From NCBI RefSeq assembly GCF_001655685.1, contig NZ_LYVF01000172.1:1-34644 (forward strand): 34,644 nt of DNA, given 5' to 3'. Numbering within the stretch: position 1 is the first letter of the stretch; every line of letters begins with the position of its first letter. This DNA comes from Desulfotomaculum copahuensis (GTDB lineage: Bacteria; Bacillota; Desulfotomaculia; Desulfotomaculales; Desulfovirgulaceae). Of the stretch, positions 7,344-15,766 are shown one piece after another. Both the position numbers and the translations under genes were made by a program. The notes beneath the pieces were generated by a model, which worked only from the letters and a program-made list of their open reading frames with translations, searched no databases and was not told the DNA's origin.

Positions 7344-8819
7344 TTAATTTTCTATTTGTGCCCGGGCGCTTTGCGGACGGTCATTGGCCAGCCAGGTCAA
7401 CAGGGCGGATATGAGCACGATGATGGTGGAAACCCGCAGCGCCTGATCCAGCCCCGCGCTGAAGCCCGCTGCTATGGCGCCGCTTAGTCTTCCGGAAGTG
7501 CCCAGGAATACTTTGGTCATGATCTCGAACGGCATGCTTGCCGCCGCCACCACCAGGGCCAGGGCGAAACTCATCACCATGCCGCACTGGCGCAGGGTGG
7601 CCAGGGTGGCGGAGGCCACCCCCAGGCGCTGCCGCGGCGCGGCGCCCATCACGGCGCTGGTGTTGGGCGACCAGAAAAGGGCGCCGCCGATGCCCATGAT
7701 GGTCAACCCGGCAAAAAAGACGGCGTAACTGGAATCCGGCTTCAGGCCGGACAAAATGTAAGTGGCCAGGCCCTGCAGCAAAAGCCCGGCTGTGGCCGGC
7801 AGCCTGGCGCCGTGCCGGTCGGCGAAAATGCCCCCGAGGGGACCGAGAACCGATTGCACCACCGGCATGGGCAGGATCATAAGCGCGGCCTTGAACGGGT
7901 TTTCCCCCTTGATTCCCTGCAGGTAAAAAACAATCAGAAAAAAGACGCTGAACATGGCCAGGCTCTGCAGCACGGCGGCAAAGGTGCTCAAGCTGAAAAC
8001 GCGGTTTTGAAAAAGTGCCGGATTAATTACCGGTTGGGGATTACGCTTTTCCCAGAGCAAAAAAGCCGCCGCCGATAGCAGGAATAGGGCGAAAAGGGCC
8101 AGGATGGGGGGCGAAAACCAGCCCCAGGACATATTCTGGGTCAACACCAGCAGAAGCGCGGTGATGGCCAGGGAAAAGAAGAGCACTCCCGGCAGGTCCA
8201 CTTTTTCCCGCCGGGCCGGTTTGGCCAGTTCATGCAGTGCCAGGTAGCCCCAGAGTGTGCCGGCCAATCCCACGGGCAGGTTGATCAAAAAGATTAGGCG
8301 CCAGCTGGCCACACTGAGAATCAGCCCGCCCAGCACCGGCCCGATGATGTTGCCCAGCGCCCAGGTAATCGAATTGATCCCCATCGCCCGCCCCCGTTCG
8401 TGCGGGGGAAAGGCCTCGGTAATAAGGGCCATGCCGTTGGCCATGAGCATGGCTCCGCCCACTCCCTGCACCAGGCGGAAAATCACCAGTTCCAGGCCGG
8501 TATGGGCCAGGGCGCAGAGCACCGAACCGGCGGTGAAAACCAGGAAGCCCAGGTTGTACATGCGCACCCGGCCGAAGAGGTCGGCCAGGCGGCCAAAGGT
8601 GATCAGGAAGATGGTGTTCATCAGAATATAGCCCATGAGCACCCAGATGGCGGTGACCATGTTGGTGGTCAGATCGATCATGATGCTGGGTAGGGCCAGG
8701 ATGACGATGCTGGAGTCTATGGCTGCGAGCAGCGCCCCCAGGGTGACAACCGAAAGAACCATCCATTTATATTCAATTTTGCCGTGTTTTGCTCCGTTCC
8801 GGAGCCTATCCGTGCTCAT
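7344..8819 (-). CDS. MFS drug exporter, DHA2/EmrB-QacA type
   Basis: A 491-residue inner-membrane proton antiporter with about 14 predicted helices, the length typical of the DHA2 family. Visible marks are LAAIDSSIVILALPSI in helix 1 (family motif with the Asp), FGRLADLFGRVRMY between helices 2 and 3 (motif A), RLVQGVGGAMLM, and the motif C-like GPVLGGLI. Likely substrates are hydrophobic toxic compounds, but none can be named. I choose ATG 8819 (MSTDRL) over the upstream ATG 8870 because GGGAA lies seven bases before it and no site precedes 8870. It lies downstream of another MFS gene in the same direction but with a 330-base gap and its own promoter candidate. Confidence 0.88.
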   Translation of the reverse strand: MSTDRLRNGAKHGKIEYKWMVLSVVTLGALLAAIDSSIVILALPSIMIDLTTNMVTAIWVLMGYILMNTIFLITFGRLADLFGRVRMYNLGFLVFTAGSVLCALAHTGLELVIFRLVQGVGGAMLMANGMALITEAFPPHERGRAMGINSITWALGNIIGPVLGGLILSVASWRLIFLINLPVGLAGTLWGYLALHELAKPARREKVDLPGVLFFSLAITALLLVLTQNMSWGWFSPPILALFALFLLSAAAFLLWEKRNPQPVINPALFQNRVFSLSTFAAVLQSLAMFSVFFLIVFYLQGIKGENPFKAALMILPMPVVQSVLGPLGGIFADRHGARLPATAGLLLQGLATYILSGLKPDSSYAVFFAGLTIMGIGGALFWSPNTSAVMGAAPRQRLGVASATLATLRQCGMVMSFALALVVAAASMPFEIMTKVFLGTSGRLSGAIAAGFSAGLDQALRVSTIIVLISALLTWLANDRPQSARAQIEN

Positions 8820-8820
8820 T

Positions 8821-8850
8821 GGCAGTTCCCTGCCGGCAGGAGGTACTGCC
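8821..8850. repeat. Imperfect inverted repeat over the MFS ribosome binding site
   Basis: Outer arms GGCAGT/ACTGCC enclose a palindromic core CTGCCGGCAG. It lies immediately ahead of ATG 8819 and could be an operator or a translation-blocking hairpin. The core is off-centre by one base. Confidence 0.35.
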
Positions 8851-9005
8851 GTACGCGCAAAATTATGCATAGGCCGGGTTGATTGCGGGAATTGTTCAAC
8901 CTTGATTTACTCCCCTCGGGTTGGATTGGCCGTTTTTTTCTATAACGTTTTCATGCTCATGTCGTTTGTAGCCTTCAAACCAGGTGCAACCCTTGGCTCA
9001 TCTAT

Positions 9006-9034
9006 ATCATAATATAGCATGGCAAATTGTGCAA
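9006..9034 (-). promoter_or_regulatory. Sigma-A-type promoter for the DHA2 exporter
   Basis: On the minus strand TTGCAC (9029-9034), a 17-base spacer and TATGAT (9006-9011). The -10 lies inside an inverted repeat CTATAT-N4-ATATAG (9002-9017), suggesting a repressor site. The leader to ATG 8819 would be about 180 bases. The remaining part of 8851-9153 shows no gene. Confidence 0.5.
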
Positions 9035-9153
9035 CGCTTTCTTATGACACTTCCGTATGCGCTGGCGCGTGTTGTCCGCCGTGACGCCGCTGTGAAATGG
9101 GTCCGCGAACAGTAACCGCCTTTTCCTGCGGGCTTTCCGGCGGGCGGCTGGAT

Positions 9154-10344
9154 TTATCCGCTTGTAGCTGCGGCCCGCCGGGTGAAGCTGAAGACGAAGG
9201 GTATGGCCAGTAAGGAGATGGGCGCCAGCAGGTACAGCGCGTTCACCACGCTTAAATGCTGGGCGTAAAGGCCCAACAGACCAACGCCGGCCGAGCCCAG
9301 GGTGTTGCCCAGGCCGAGGGCGAGGCCGGAAGCCATGCCCTTGTGCTGCGGAAAAATGGATTGTCCGAGGACCATGGTCACCGAAGCGGTGGAGAACAGC
9401 GCCGCCCCCAAGAGGCCGATGCTCACCCAGAGCCAGATGCCGCTGCTGTGCAGGAAGAGCCAGACCAGCAGGGCGGACAATACGGATGAGCCTACAATTA
9501 CCGGGATAACGCCGATCACATCGGACAGGTAGCCCCCGGCCATGTTGCCCAGGCTGCCTGCCAATAGCATGATGGACAGCATAAAAGCATTGTGGGTGAT
9601 GTGTCCGTAGCGCAGTTTCCACCAGATTGGTAAAAAGGTGAGCACGGCGGAGGCAACCATGGACCTGATGCCGACAATGGCCAGCAATGATACCAGCCGG
9701 CCCCGGTTGGCGTGCAGGGTGGCCAGCAAGCCGCCGGAGTTGGGTTTGCCGACTGTTTTTATTTTCCGGCCGTAAGTATAAAGGGCGAAAGCCAGGAGCA
9801 GGCCGGGGATGCTCAAAATCATCAGGCCGGGACGCCCCCAGGTGAGAAAGGCAAAGCTGGCCAGCAGGGGAGCCAGGCCGCGCCCCAAATTTCCCCCGAT
9901 CAGGAACATGGACATGCCCAGTCCCTTGCGCCGTCCGGTCATCTCACCCACAATGCCCGAGGCGTGGGGGTGGAAGGCGGAATTACCGATGCCGCTGAGC
10001 AGAATGAGCAGGAGCAGCATCGGGTAAGTGGGGGCCAGACCGAGCGCCGCCGTGCTCAAGATTGCCCCCAGGGCCAATCCGCCGGTAACGAACCAGCTGC
10101 CGCCCACCCGGTCCGCCCACAATCCCATAAATGGCTGCAGGAGTTGGGTGGTCAGGGCGGCCACGGCGGTGATGGCGCCGGCCTGGGCGACGGAAAAATG
10201 CAGGATCACCATTAACGAAGGAATGAGCACCGGATACAGGTTGGGGTAGGCATCATTGATCAGGTGAGCCAGGGTGAGCAGGAAAATACTGCCGTAACGT
10301 TGCCTGCCCGCCCGTTCCAGGGCCAATGTGTCCGCAGTTGCCAT
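9154..10344 (-). CDS. MFS exporter, fosmidomycin-resistance (FSR) type
   Basis: About 396 residues with roughly 12 predicted helices. The FSR subfamily marks are visible: LAHLINDAYPNLYPVLIPSL in helix 1 (H..ND..PN..P), QPFMGLWADRVG, and SAFHPHASGIVGE (family form AFHPEA). In E. coli the Fsr protein exports fosmidomycin; the natural substrate here is unknown. Start ATG 10344 (MATADT) has AAGGGA eight bases upstream; a TTG at 10377 extends the frame but has no site. The next gene upstream on the same strand is a PadR-type regulator, which often controls such exporters. Confidence 0.88.
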   Translation of the reverse strand: MATADTLALERAGRQRYGSIFLLTLAHLINDAYPNLYPVLIPSLMVILHFSVAQAGAITAVAALTTQLLQPFMGLWADRVGGSWFVTGGLALGAILSTAALGLAPTYPMLLLLILLSGIGNSAFHPHASGIVGEMTGRRKGLGMSMFLIGGNLGRGLAPLLASFAFLTWGRPGLMILSIPGLLLAFALYTYGRKIKTVGKPNSGGLLATLHANRGRLVSLLAIVGIRSMVASAVLTFLPIWWKLRYGHITHNAFMLSIMLLAGSLGNMAGGYLSDVIGVIPVIVGSSVLSALLVWLFLHSSGIWLWVSIGLLGAALFSTASVTMVLGQSIFPQHKGMASGLALGLGNTLGSAGVGLLGLYAQHLSVVNALYLLAPISLLAIPFVFSFTRRAAATSG

Positions 10345-10439
10345 TACATACATTCCCTTCACAAGAAATTCCGGCAAGCCGGAATGGTACCAGGCGGGAT
10401 TTGGCGTGTGCCGGTCATTTGATCCCCTGCTTTAGCGGA

Positions 10440-10553
10440 AAGGGGAACTGTTAAATAATTCCGGCAATTCTGCACCGGATGTGATGTCCGTAATCACGTC
10501 CAAGTGGAATCCGGTAACCGGCGCTCGCCATTTTGCAAAAATGGCGCTTTTTT
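10440..10553 (+). ncRNA. Candidate small structured RNA
   Basis: The gap between the FSR gene and padR has, on the plus strand, successive inverted repeats: ATTCCGG/CCGGAT (10458-10480), GTGAT/ATCAC (10481-10497), and a strong hairpin CGCCATTTT/AAAATGGCG followed by C and six T (10526-10553). That last element is a plus-strand terminator although every nearby gene is on the minus strand. No promoter is clear. It may be a small RNA or an antisense leader; I recognise no known family. Confidence 0.3.
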
Positions 10554-10607
10554 GCACGCCGGCCGGAGAAATACCGGTCGATCATTTGCTTGGGGGCATT
10601 GGGCGAA

Positions 10608-10991
10608 CTAGGGATCATTCCAGTTTTCCCGGGGTAGTCTGTCATATTCAGCAAGAAAATACTGCAGGTTTTTCAGGCGCGCGGCAATATCTTCCCGCCA
10701 CCGGGTGAGCTGTTGTCGGCCGGTTTCCGTAAGCCGGTAAATGCGCTTCGGACGACAGGAATCACCGGTTTTCCAGTAGGAACGAACCGCCCCTTCCGCC
10801 TCCAGTTCCCTAAGGGTACGATAAGCGGCGCCCGGGTCAAAGCACCAGTTTTTGGCCCAGATGGACTTCAACCGTTCATTGATCGCCGCACCGTACAATT
10901 CACCGTCCCGGGCCAGAAATAACAGGATGAATGCCGGCAGGTGGCGGTGCCGTTTGCCGCCGGGCAGCGGTTTATCTTTTCCCTCTTTCAT
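10608..10991 (-). CDS. PadR-family transcriptional regulator
   Basis: A 127-residue winged-helix regulator. Residues about 18-95 carry the PadR domain: AFILLFLARDGELYGAAINE, then DPGAAYRTLRELEAEGAV (the family usually has G.IYP.L..LE..G.), then KRIYRLTETGRQQL for the wing, and a C-terminal helix for dimerisation. Such proteins repress genes for exporters or detoxification and are released by small ligands. The likely targets are its own gene and the two MFS exporters. Start ATG 10991 has AGTGG just upstream; GTG 11000 is possible. Confidence 0.88.
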   Translation of the reverse strand: MKEGKDKPLPGGKRHRHLPAFILLFLARDGELYGAAINERLKSIWAKNWCFDPGAAYRTLRELEAEGAVRSYWKTGDSCRPKRIYRLTETGRQQLTRWREDIAARLKNLQYFLAEYDRLPRENWNDP

Positions 10992-11024
10992 CAAAACCAC
11001 TCTTTCGTTAAAAGTGTTTAAAAC

Positions 11025-11053
11025 ATTATAATGTAAAAGGCATCATTGATCAA
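11025..11053 (-). promoter_or_regulatory. padR promoter with palindromic operator over the -10 box
   Basis: Minus strand: TTGATC (11048-11053), a 17-base spacer and TATAAT (11025-11030). The -10 is the centre of a perfect 12-base palindrome ACATTATAATGT at 11023-11034. It holds the ATGT/ACAT half-sites typical of PadR operators, though closer together than the usual eight-base gap. Autorepression is the natural reading. Confidence 0.6.
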
Positions 11054-11192
11054 GCCCCGCTGCTGACGTTTATTTGCTCATATAAAAGAATATTCCTGGG
11101 GGTACTTTGCCCGGCGGCTTACAGAAAGTTAACCGCCGGATCACGCTGTTTTAACTTATCAGGATTATCCTCTCTATAAATTAAACCAGGGG

Positions 11193-11306
11193 GTGGTAAA
11201 ACTGGTTCCGAACTGGACGGTTAAGGTTTTCTTTGAGACAATGGCGCCATTTGGGGAAAATTTTTATGTCTGCGGACCGCTCTTTGATGATCCCGTGAAT
11301 GATTAA
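11193..11306 (+). CDS. Possible 37-residue small protein upstream of the phosphoesterase
   Basis: An ORF opening at GTG 11193 reads MVKLVPNWTVKVFFETM, then ends in FYVCGPLFDDPVND. The composition is protein-like, but the AGGGGG ahead of it is too close to the start to be an ideal ribosome site, and the stop lies just before the ribosome binding site of the next gene. I see no other gene in 11041-11322. It could be a leader peptide or chance. Confidence 0.25.
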   Translation: MVKLVPNWTVKVFFETMAPFGENFYVCGPLFDDPVND

Positions 11307-11322
11307 ACGGAGGTGTGTCTTG

Positions 11323-13905
11323 GTGATCAGGAAAGTAATGCTGAAAAAAGCACTTGGGCTGATGCTCACCCTGACGGTCTTGTCCTGGCTGGTCAGTCTT
11401 GGCCCCGTATACGCGGAGGGCCGGCCGGATTTCAACCTGCCGGGACGGTCGTCCGGGGCCATGGCGGCGTGGAAGGTTGTCGCCGGCCGGCCGGCCGGTC
11501 TTTTGGAAAGCCCCGCCGGCCGGTTGCCTGCTCAGATTACATCACTCTCTTCCGCCGTCCTTCCCGACGGTCGGCTTCTCAAACCCTACGGGAAACAGAT
11601 CGCCGTGGGCGATTTGCCGCTTAACATGGTGGAATCACCGGACCACAAATTGATCGCTGTGGCCAACGCTGGTGCCGGCATCCAGTCGGTGACACTTTTG
11701 AGTACCGCCACCGGTAGCGTGATACAAACCATCAAACCGCAATTCCCTGCAAACGGTAAAGAGAACAATGAAATGTATGCAGGAATCGCCTTTACGCCGG
11801 ACAGTAAGACGATATTCGTGGCCGGCGGCGGGGCGAACCTCGTTTATCAGTTCACAGCGGGGAACAATGGCTTCACCCAAACGGCTACCATACCCGTAGC
11901 CGGCTATCCGGCCAGCCTGGCTATGAGTCCGGATGGCAGCACGCTCTACGTGACCGACAACCTGGCCGATTCAATCACCGCCCTGCATTTTACCAACGGC
12001 AAGGTGGACAAACAAAACACCATCCCGGTGGGCAAGTATCCCTACGCCATTGCGGTCAGCGCAGATGGCAGCGAGATTTATGTGACCAACTGGGTCAGCA
12101 GCTCTCTTTCCATCGTAAATACCATCACCATGAGGCAGACCGGAGAAATTTCGCTGGGGGCACCGGCGGCGCAGGATACGCCGGATACCGGCACGCTGCC
12201 CGGTTCCCTGGTTCTTTCCAGGGACGGCAAAACAGCCTATGTGGCCGAGACCGATAATAACGCCATCGCGGTGGTCGATCTGGCCGGCCGTAGCGTCAAA
12301 AGGATCAGTGTCAACCCGTATCCCAAGGCACCCTTCGGCATTGCCCCCAACGGCCTGTGCCTGTCGCCGGACGGTAATCGTCTTTATGTCACAGAGGGCA
12401 TGCTCAACGCGGTGGGTGTTTACAGCTTAGCCGGTAAAACCTGGCTGGGTCAGGTGCCGGTGGGCTGGTATCCGACTGCCGTCCTGGCGGATCCGGTCAC
12501 CGGCAATATCTTTGTGGCCAACTCCAACGGGATGGGTTCCGGCCCCAACGTCCAGGAGCAGTGGGTAGGTTCAATGATTGCCGGTACAGTTTCCATGTTC
12601 GCCAGCCCGTCCGGGTCCAACCTGGTGGAGACAACCGGGACGGTGGTGGCGAATACCGTGCGACGGGCCCGCAGGCCGGCGGGCAGTCCCATCCCGGTTG
12701 TTCCCGGAACCGGCCCCATCAAGCACGTTGTTCTTATCGTCCGGGAGAACAAGACCTATGACGAGGAATTCGGCGACATCAAGAACGGCAACGGTGATCC
12801 GGCCCTGACCACCTTCGGTGCGGTCTACACCCCCAACAGTCATTCCCTGGCCACCACCTTCGGGCTGATGGACAACTACTACGTGGACGGGGAAGTAACC
12901 GCCCAGGGGCATCAATGGGTGGCCGGCGCCGGACCCAACGATTACGTGCAGCGAACCTGGCCGGCTTATTACTCGGGACGGGGCCGCAATTGGGATTCGG
13001 GAATCCCCGGCACAGTGAACAACCTTGACACCTATGGCTGGGAACAGAATATTTACGATCCCGACGATGTTGCTCCAATGGCTGGTCCCGGTTCGATGCC
13101 GGCGACCTATCCAAAGATGGGCTACCTGTTCAACGATGCCCTGCGTCACAATATCTCCTTCCTGGATTACGGGGAATTCGTGGAGCACGACCCAGTAACC
13201 GGTGACGTGCTGCCAGCTATGAAACCGCACATGGTAACCGCTTATCCCGGCTGGAACCTTAAGATACCCGATACGGAACGGGCGGCATACTTTACCAACA
13301 ACCTCAAGAAAGGAATTCTGCCCCGGTTTTCCTATGTCTTCCTGATGGATGATCATACGGCGGGTACCACTCCCGGTTACCCCAACCCCAACACCGAGGT
13401 GGCCAACAATGATTATGCCACCGGTCAGATTATCGACGCCGTCAGTCACAGCAAGTACTGGAAGGATACCGCCGTGTTCGTGGTTGAAGACGATGCCCAA
13501 AGCGGCGGTGACCATGTCGATGCCCACCGGTCGATTGTAATGGTGGCCAGCCCCTATGCGAAGCGCCATGCGGTGATCGATACCCATTATGACCAGATGA
13601 GCGTCCTGAAGACAATCGAATTGATTACCGGCATGACCCCCCTGACGGTGAACGACGCCTATGCCACGCCCATGTGGGATGTCTTTACCTCCAAACCGGA
13701 CTTTACGCCCTTTAACCTGAAAGCAGAAGATCCGGGTACTACCAGTTGGCTCGGGAAGGATATAAACACAAGCTCGACCGTGGACGCGGCCTTGTCCCGG
13801 GCGAGCAACATGACCCAACCGGAAGACACTGCGGGCGAGACCCCGGGTAATGTGCAGCGCAAGATCCTGGACGATTACGCCAAGTCGTTGCAAACGCAAA
13901 AATAA
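11323..13905 (+). CDS. Secreted YVTN beta-propeller / phosphoesterase fusion protein
   Basis: About 860 residues. A signal peptide (hydrophobic core LGLMLTLTVLSWLVSLG, ending near YAEG) is followed by a beta-propeller of 40-45-residue blades with motifs such as SPDGSTLYVTD, SADGSEIYVTN and SPDGNRLYVTE (about residues 110-430). A phosphoesterase domain of the alkaline-phosphatase/phospholipase C superfamily then starts at HVVLIVRENKTYDEEFGD, where Glu-Asn-Lys-Thr is the family metal/catalytic block. Later motifs include DDHTAG, VVEDDAQSGGDHVDAHRS (metal ligands Asp-Asp and His) and THYDQMSVLKTIE. It would hydrolyse phosphate esters outside the cell; the substrate is unknown. GGAGG lies nine bases before GTG 11323; TTG 11320 is equally possible. 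It is transcribed alone and ends at a strong terminator. Confidence 0.9.
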   Translation: MIRKVMLKKALGLMLTLTVLSWLVSLGPVYAEGRPDFNLPGRSSGAMAAWKVVAGRPAGLLESPAGRLPAQITSLSSAVLPDGRLLKPYGKQIAVGDLPLNMVESPDHKLIAVANAGAGIQSVTLLSTATGSVIQTIKPQFPANGKENNEMYAGIAFTPDSKTIFVAGGGANLVYQFTAGNNGFTQTATIPVAGYPASLAMSPDGSTLYVTDNLADSITALHFTNGKVDKQNTIPVGKYPYAIAVSADGSEIYVTNWVSSSLSIVNTITMRQTGEISLGAPAAQDTPDTGTLPGSLVLSRDGKTAYVAETDNNAIAVVDLAGRSVKRISVNPYPKAPFGIAPNGLCLSPDGNRLYVTEGMLNAVGVYSLAGKTWLGQVPVGWYPTAVLADPVTGNIFVANSNGMGSGPNVQEQWVGSMIAGTVSMFASPSGSNLVETTGTVVANTVRRARRPAGSPIPVVPGTGPIKHVVLIVRENKTYDEEFGDIKNGNGDPALTTFGAVYTPNSHSLATTFGLMDNYYVDGEVTAQGHQWVAGAGPNDYVQRTWPAYYSGRGRNWDSGIPGTVNNLDTYGWEQNIYDPDDVAPMAGPGSMPATYPKMGYLFNDALRHNISFLDYGEFVEHDPVTGDVLPAMKPHMVTAYPGWNLKIPDTERAAYFTNNLKKGILPRFSYVFLMDDHTAGTTPGYPNPNTEVANNDYATGQIIDAVSHSKYWKDTAVFVVEDDAQSGGDHVDAHRSIVMVASPYAKRHAVIDTHYDQMSVLKTIELITGMTPLTVNDAYATPMWDVFTSKPDFTPFNLKAEDPGTTSWLGKDINTSSTVDAALSRASNMTQPEDTAGETPGNVQRKILDDYAKSLQTQK

Positions 13906-13944
13906 CTGTATTTATAACCCTCACAAGACTGGACGGGGGAAAGT

Positions 13945-13986
13945 GGTGCCGGTCCGGAAATCTTTCCCGGACCGGCACCCTTTTTT
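13945..13986 (+). terminator. Strong terminator after the phosphoesterase gene
   Basis: A perfect 13-base-pair stem GGTGCCGGTCCGG / CCGGACCGGCACC with a short loop, then C and six T. Confidence 0.9.
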
Positions 13987-14051
13987 GTTCGAACCGGCGC
14001 CCGGGGCGTGTTTTATCCGGAAAAATCCGGCCCGTCCCGGCAAACTTTTTC

Positions 14052-14080
14052 TTGCCACCGGCGGAAAAAAGTTCTATACT
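14052..14080 (+). promoter_or_regulatory. Sigma-A promoter of the magnesium operon
   Basis: TTGCCA (14052-14057), a spacer of exactly 17 bases and TATACT (14075-14080), about 18 bases ahead of the M-box aptamer. Confidence 0.75.
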
Positions 14081-14097
14081 GAAGTTAATCAAATAAT

Positions 14098-14258
14098 CCT
14101 CGTTAGGTGAGGCTTCTGCATAGAGCACACGCCACTGCCCGGAAATGTCGAGAGACACCAACTGGGTTAACAGGTATGGCCGGATTAAGGCTTTACTTAA
14201 TGTGGCTGAGGCTTTATACAGTCTCTAGCTATGTACGTGCCAAAGCTCGGACGAGTGG
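14098..14258 (+). promoter_or_regulatory. M-box (ykoK leader) magnesium riboswitch
   Basis: The sequence follows the M-box consensus closely: CTCGTTAGGTGAGGC at the 5' end, CTGCATAGAG, ACGCCACTGCCCGGAAATG, TCGAGAGACACCAA, GGGTTAACAGG, a variable arm, and CCAAAGCTCGGACGAG at the 3' end. The first and last pentamers (CTCGT and ACGAG) close the P1 stem. Magnesium binding folds the aptamer and favours the downstream terminator, shutting the operon when magnesium is plentiful. It stands in front of an MgtE-like protein and an NRAMP-related transporter, which fits. Confidence 0.95.
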
Positions 14259-14287
14259 GGAAGACAGTGTTTTTTGTCATGGAAAAG

Positions 14288-14322
14288 AAAGCTTCCCTGC
14301 TCAACGGGGAAGTTTATTTTTT
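14288..14322 (+). terminator. Riboswitch-controlled terminator
   Basis: Stem AAA(G)CTTCCC / GGGAAGTTT with loop TGCTCAAC, followed by ATTTTTTG. It lies 30 bases after the M-box and is the expected expression platform. Confidence 0.75.
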
Positions 14323-14353
14323 GTGGAATGATATTCCGACGGGAGGTGGTTTT

Positions 14354-14455
14354 ATGGACGCCGGACCTGGTGATAGTAGCGGTAGTTTGATGGGCAAAAT
14401 TAATCCGGTTGTCCGTACACTCCTTTTGCAGGAGGGAACGGCAATCCGGAGATAA
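14354..14455 (+). CDS. Possible 33-residue leader ORF between riboswitch and mgtE-like gene
   Basis: ATG 14354 is preceded by GGGAGGTGG at good distance and opens a frame (MDAGPGDSSG, then LMGKINPVVRTLLLQEGTA) ending in TAA 15 bases before the next start. The good ribosome site is the main support. The product would be a short peptide of unknown role, perhaps coupling translation to the downstream gene. Confidence 0.35.
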   Translation: MDAGPGDSSGSLMGKINPVVRTLLLQEGTAIRR

Positions 14456-14470
14456 AAGGAGGGATTGCCG

Positions 14471-15766
14471 GTGGATCAGGTCAAAGTGCTGGGTGAATTT
14501 TTCTTCAGTCAGGTACAGGGCAGGCCGATTTATGACGGACGGGGCCGGATTGTGGGCCGCCTGCGTGATATGACCGTCCGCTGGGACGGCATTTGCCCGC
14601 GGGTAACCGGTATCAAATACGCCCCGGGAGTGCAAAAGCATATCAGCATCGGCCAGATTGAACATTGGGATGAAAGAGGTTTGCGGCTGAAGGGAGAGTT
14701 GGTGGAAAGCGATCTGGCAACCTTGCAGGCGAATGAAATTTACGCCGGCAAGTGGCTGTTGGATAAACAGATCATCGACCTGAAAGGCTCGAAGCTGGTC
14801 CGGGTGAACGATATCAAGCTTTCCTGGGTGCGTCACCAGGAGACCTACGACGTTATTTTGCTGGCCGTGGATATCGGCCTGCGCGGCCTGTTCCGGCGCA
14901 TCGGGGCGGAGTTCCTGGTTAAAAAAAGGGAGCAGCATCTGGTGGGCTGGCAGTATATCAAGCCGCTGGAAGAATGGACGGCCAATCTGCGCCTGCGCCG
15001 GGAACAGGAAGGGCTCAGCCAGCTGCATCCGGCGGATATCGCCGATATCATTGAGGACCTGGATCATCAGGAACGCACCGGTTTCATTGACCGCCTGGAT
15101 GACGAAACGGCTGCCGAAGCGCTGGCGGAAGTGGATCTGGACACTCAGGTGGAAATCATTGAACGTATGGACAGCGGGCGGGCCTCCGATATTCTGGAGG
15201 AGATGCCCCCCGACGAGGCCGCCGACATCCTGGGCGAACTGCCGGAGGAAAAATCCCGGGAGTTGCTTGAACTGATGGAACCGGATGAGGCCGAAGATGT
15301 ACGGGAATTGATGGAATACCCGGAGGATACGGCCGGCGCGCTGATGACCACCGAGTACATTGCCTTTCCGGCCGGCATGACCGCCGGGGGGGCGATCAAC
15401 CGGTTGCGTGAACTGGCGCCGGCGGCGGAAACCGTCTATTACCTGTATGTGGTTGATGAGCAGGAGGTTTTGCAGGGTGTGATCTCCCTGCGCGATCTGA
15501 TTATCTCTCCGCCGCAGGCCGCTCTGGGCGGGTTTATGCGCACCAGGGTGATCAGTGTGAATCACCATGACGATCACCGCAAGGTGTTGGACGCGGTGGC
15601 CAAGTACAACCTGCTGGCCGTGCCGGTGGTGGATGACCGGGGCGCAATAATGGGCATTATTACCGTGGACGACGTACTCGAAACGCTGGTACCGGACCGT
15701 AGCGGCCTGGACAGCTTTTCCCACTTCATGCTGCGCCGCAAGCCGGGACGGGGGTGGGGAGCATGA
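14471..15766 (+). CDS. Soluble MgtE-N / CBS-pair regulatory protein with PRC-barrel-like N-terminus
   Basis: A 431-residue cytoplasmic protein that looks like the sensor half of MgtE without the channel. Residues about 1-150 have two PRC-barrel-like segments (GRPIYDGRGRIVGRLRDMTV; KLVRVNDIKL). About 175-275 is the MgtE_N superhelix of short repeats (LHPADIADIIEDL, then MPPDEAADILGELP). About 285-410 is a CBS pair (AGALMTTEYI ... VIDER-like VVDDRGAIMGIITVDDVLE). The protein ends at residue 431 with no membrane helices; MgtE proper has five. In MgtE these domains bind magnesium and gate the pore, so here they probably regulate the separately encoded transporter that follows. GTG 14471 has AGGAGGG seven bases upstream. 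The stop overlaps the next start (ATGA). Confidence 0.88.
   Translation: MDQVKVLGEFFFSQVQGRPIYDGRGRIVGRLRDMTVRWDGICPRVTGIKYAPGVQKHISIGQIEHWDERGLRLKGELVESDLATLQANEIYAGKWLLDKQIIDLKGSKLVRVNDIKLSWVRHQETYDVILLAVDIGLRGLFRRIGAEFLVKKREQHLVGWQYIKPLEEWTANLRLRREQEGLSQLHPADIADIIEDLDHQERTGFIDRLDDETAAEALAEVDLDTQVEIIERMDSGRASDILEEMPPDEAADILGELPEEKSRELLELMEPDEAEDVRELMEYPEDTAGALMTTEYIAFPAGMTAGGAINRLRELAPAAETVYYLYVVDEQEVLQGVISLRDLIISPPQAALGGFMRTRVISVNHHDDHRKVLDAVAKYNLLAVPVVDDRGAIMGIITVDDVLETLVPDRSGLDSFSHFMLRRKPGRGWGA

Noticed and set aside
12571-13899. Long minus-strand ORF antisense to the phosphoesterase
   Set aside because: The plus strand holds a complete phosphoesterase with family motifs.
14225-15724. 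499-codon minus-strand ORF opposite the mgtE-like gene
   Set aside because: The plus strand has M-box, ribosome site and MgtE-N/CBS motifs; the shadow lacks any.
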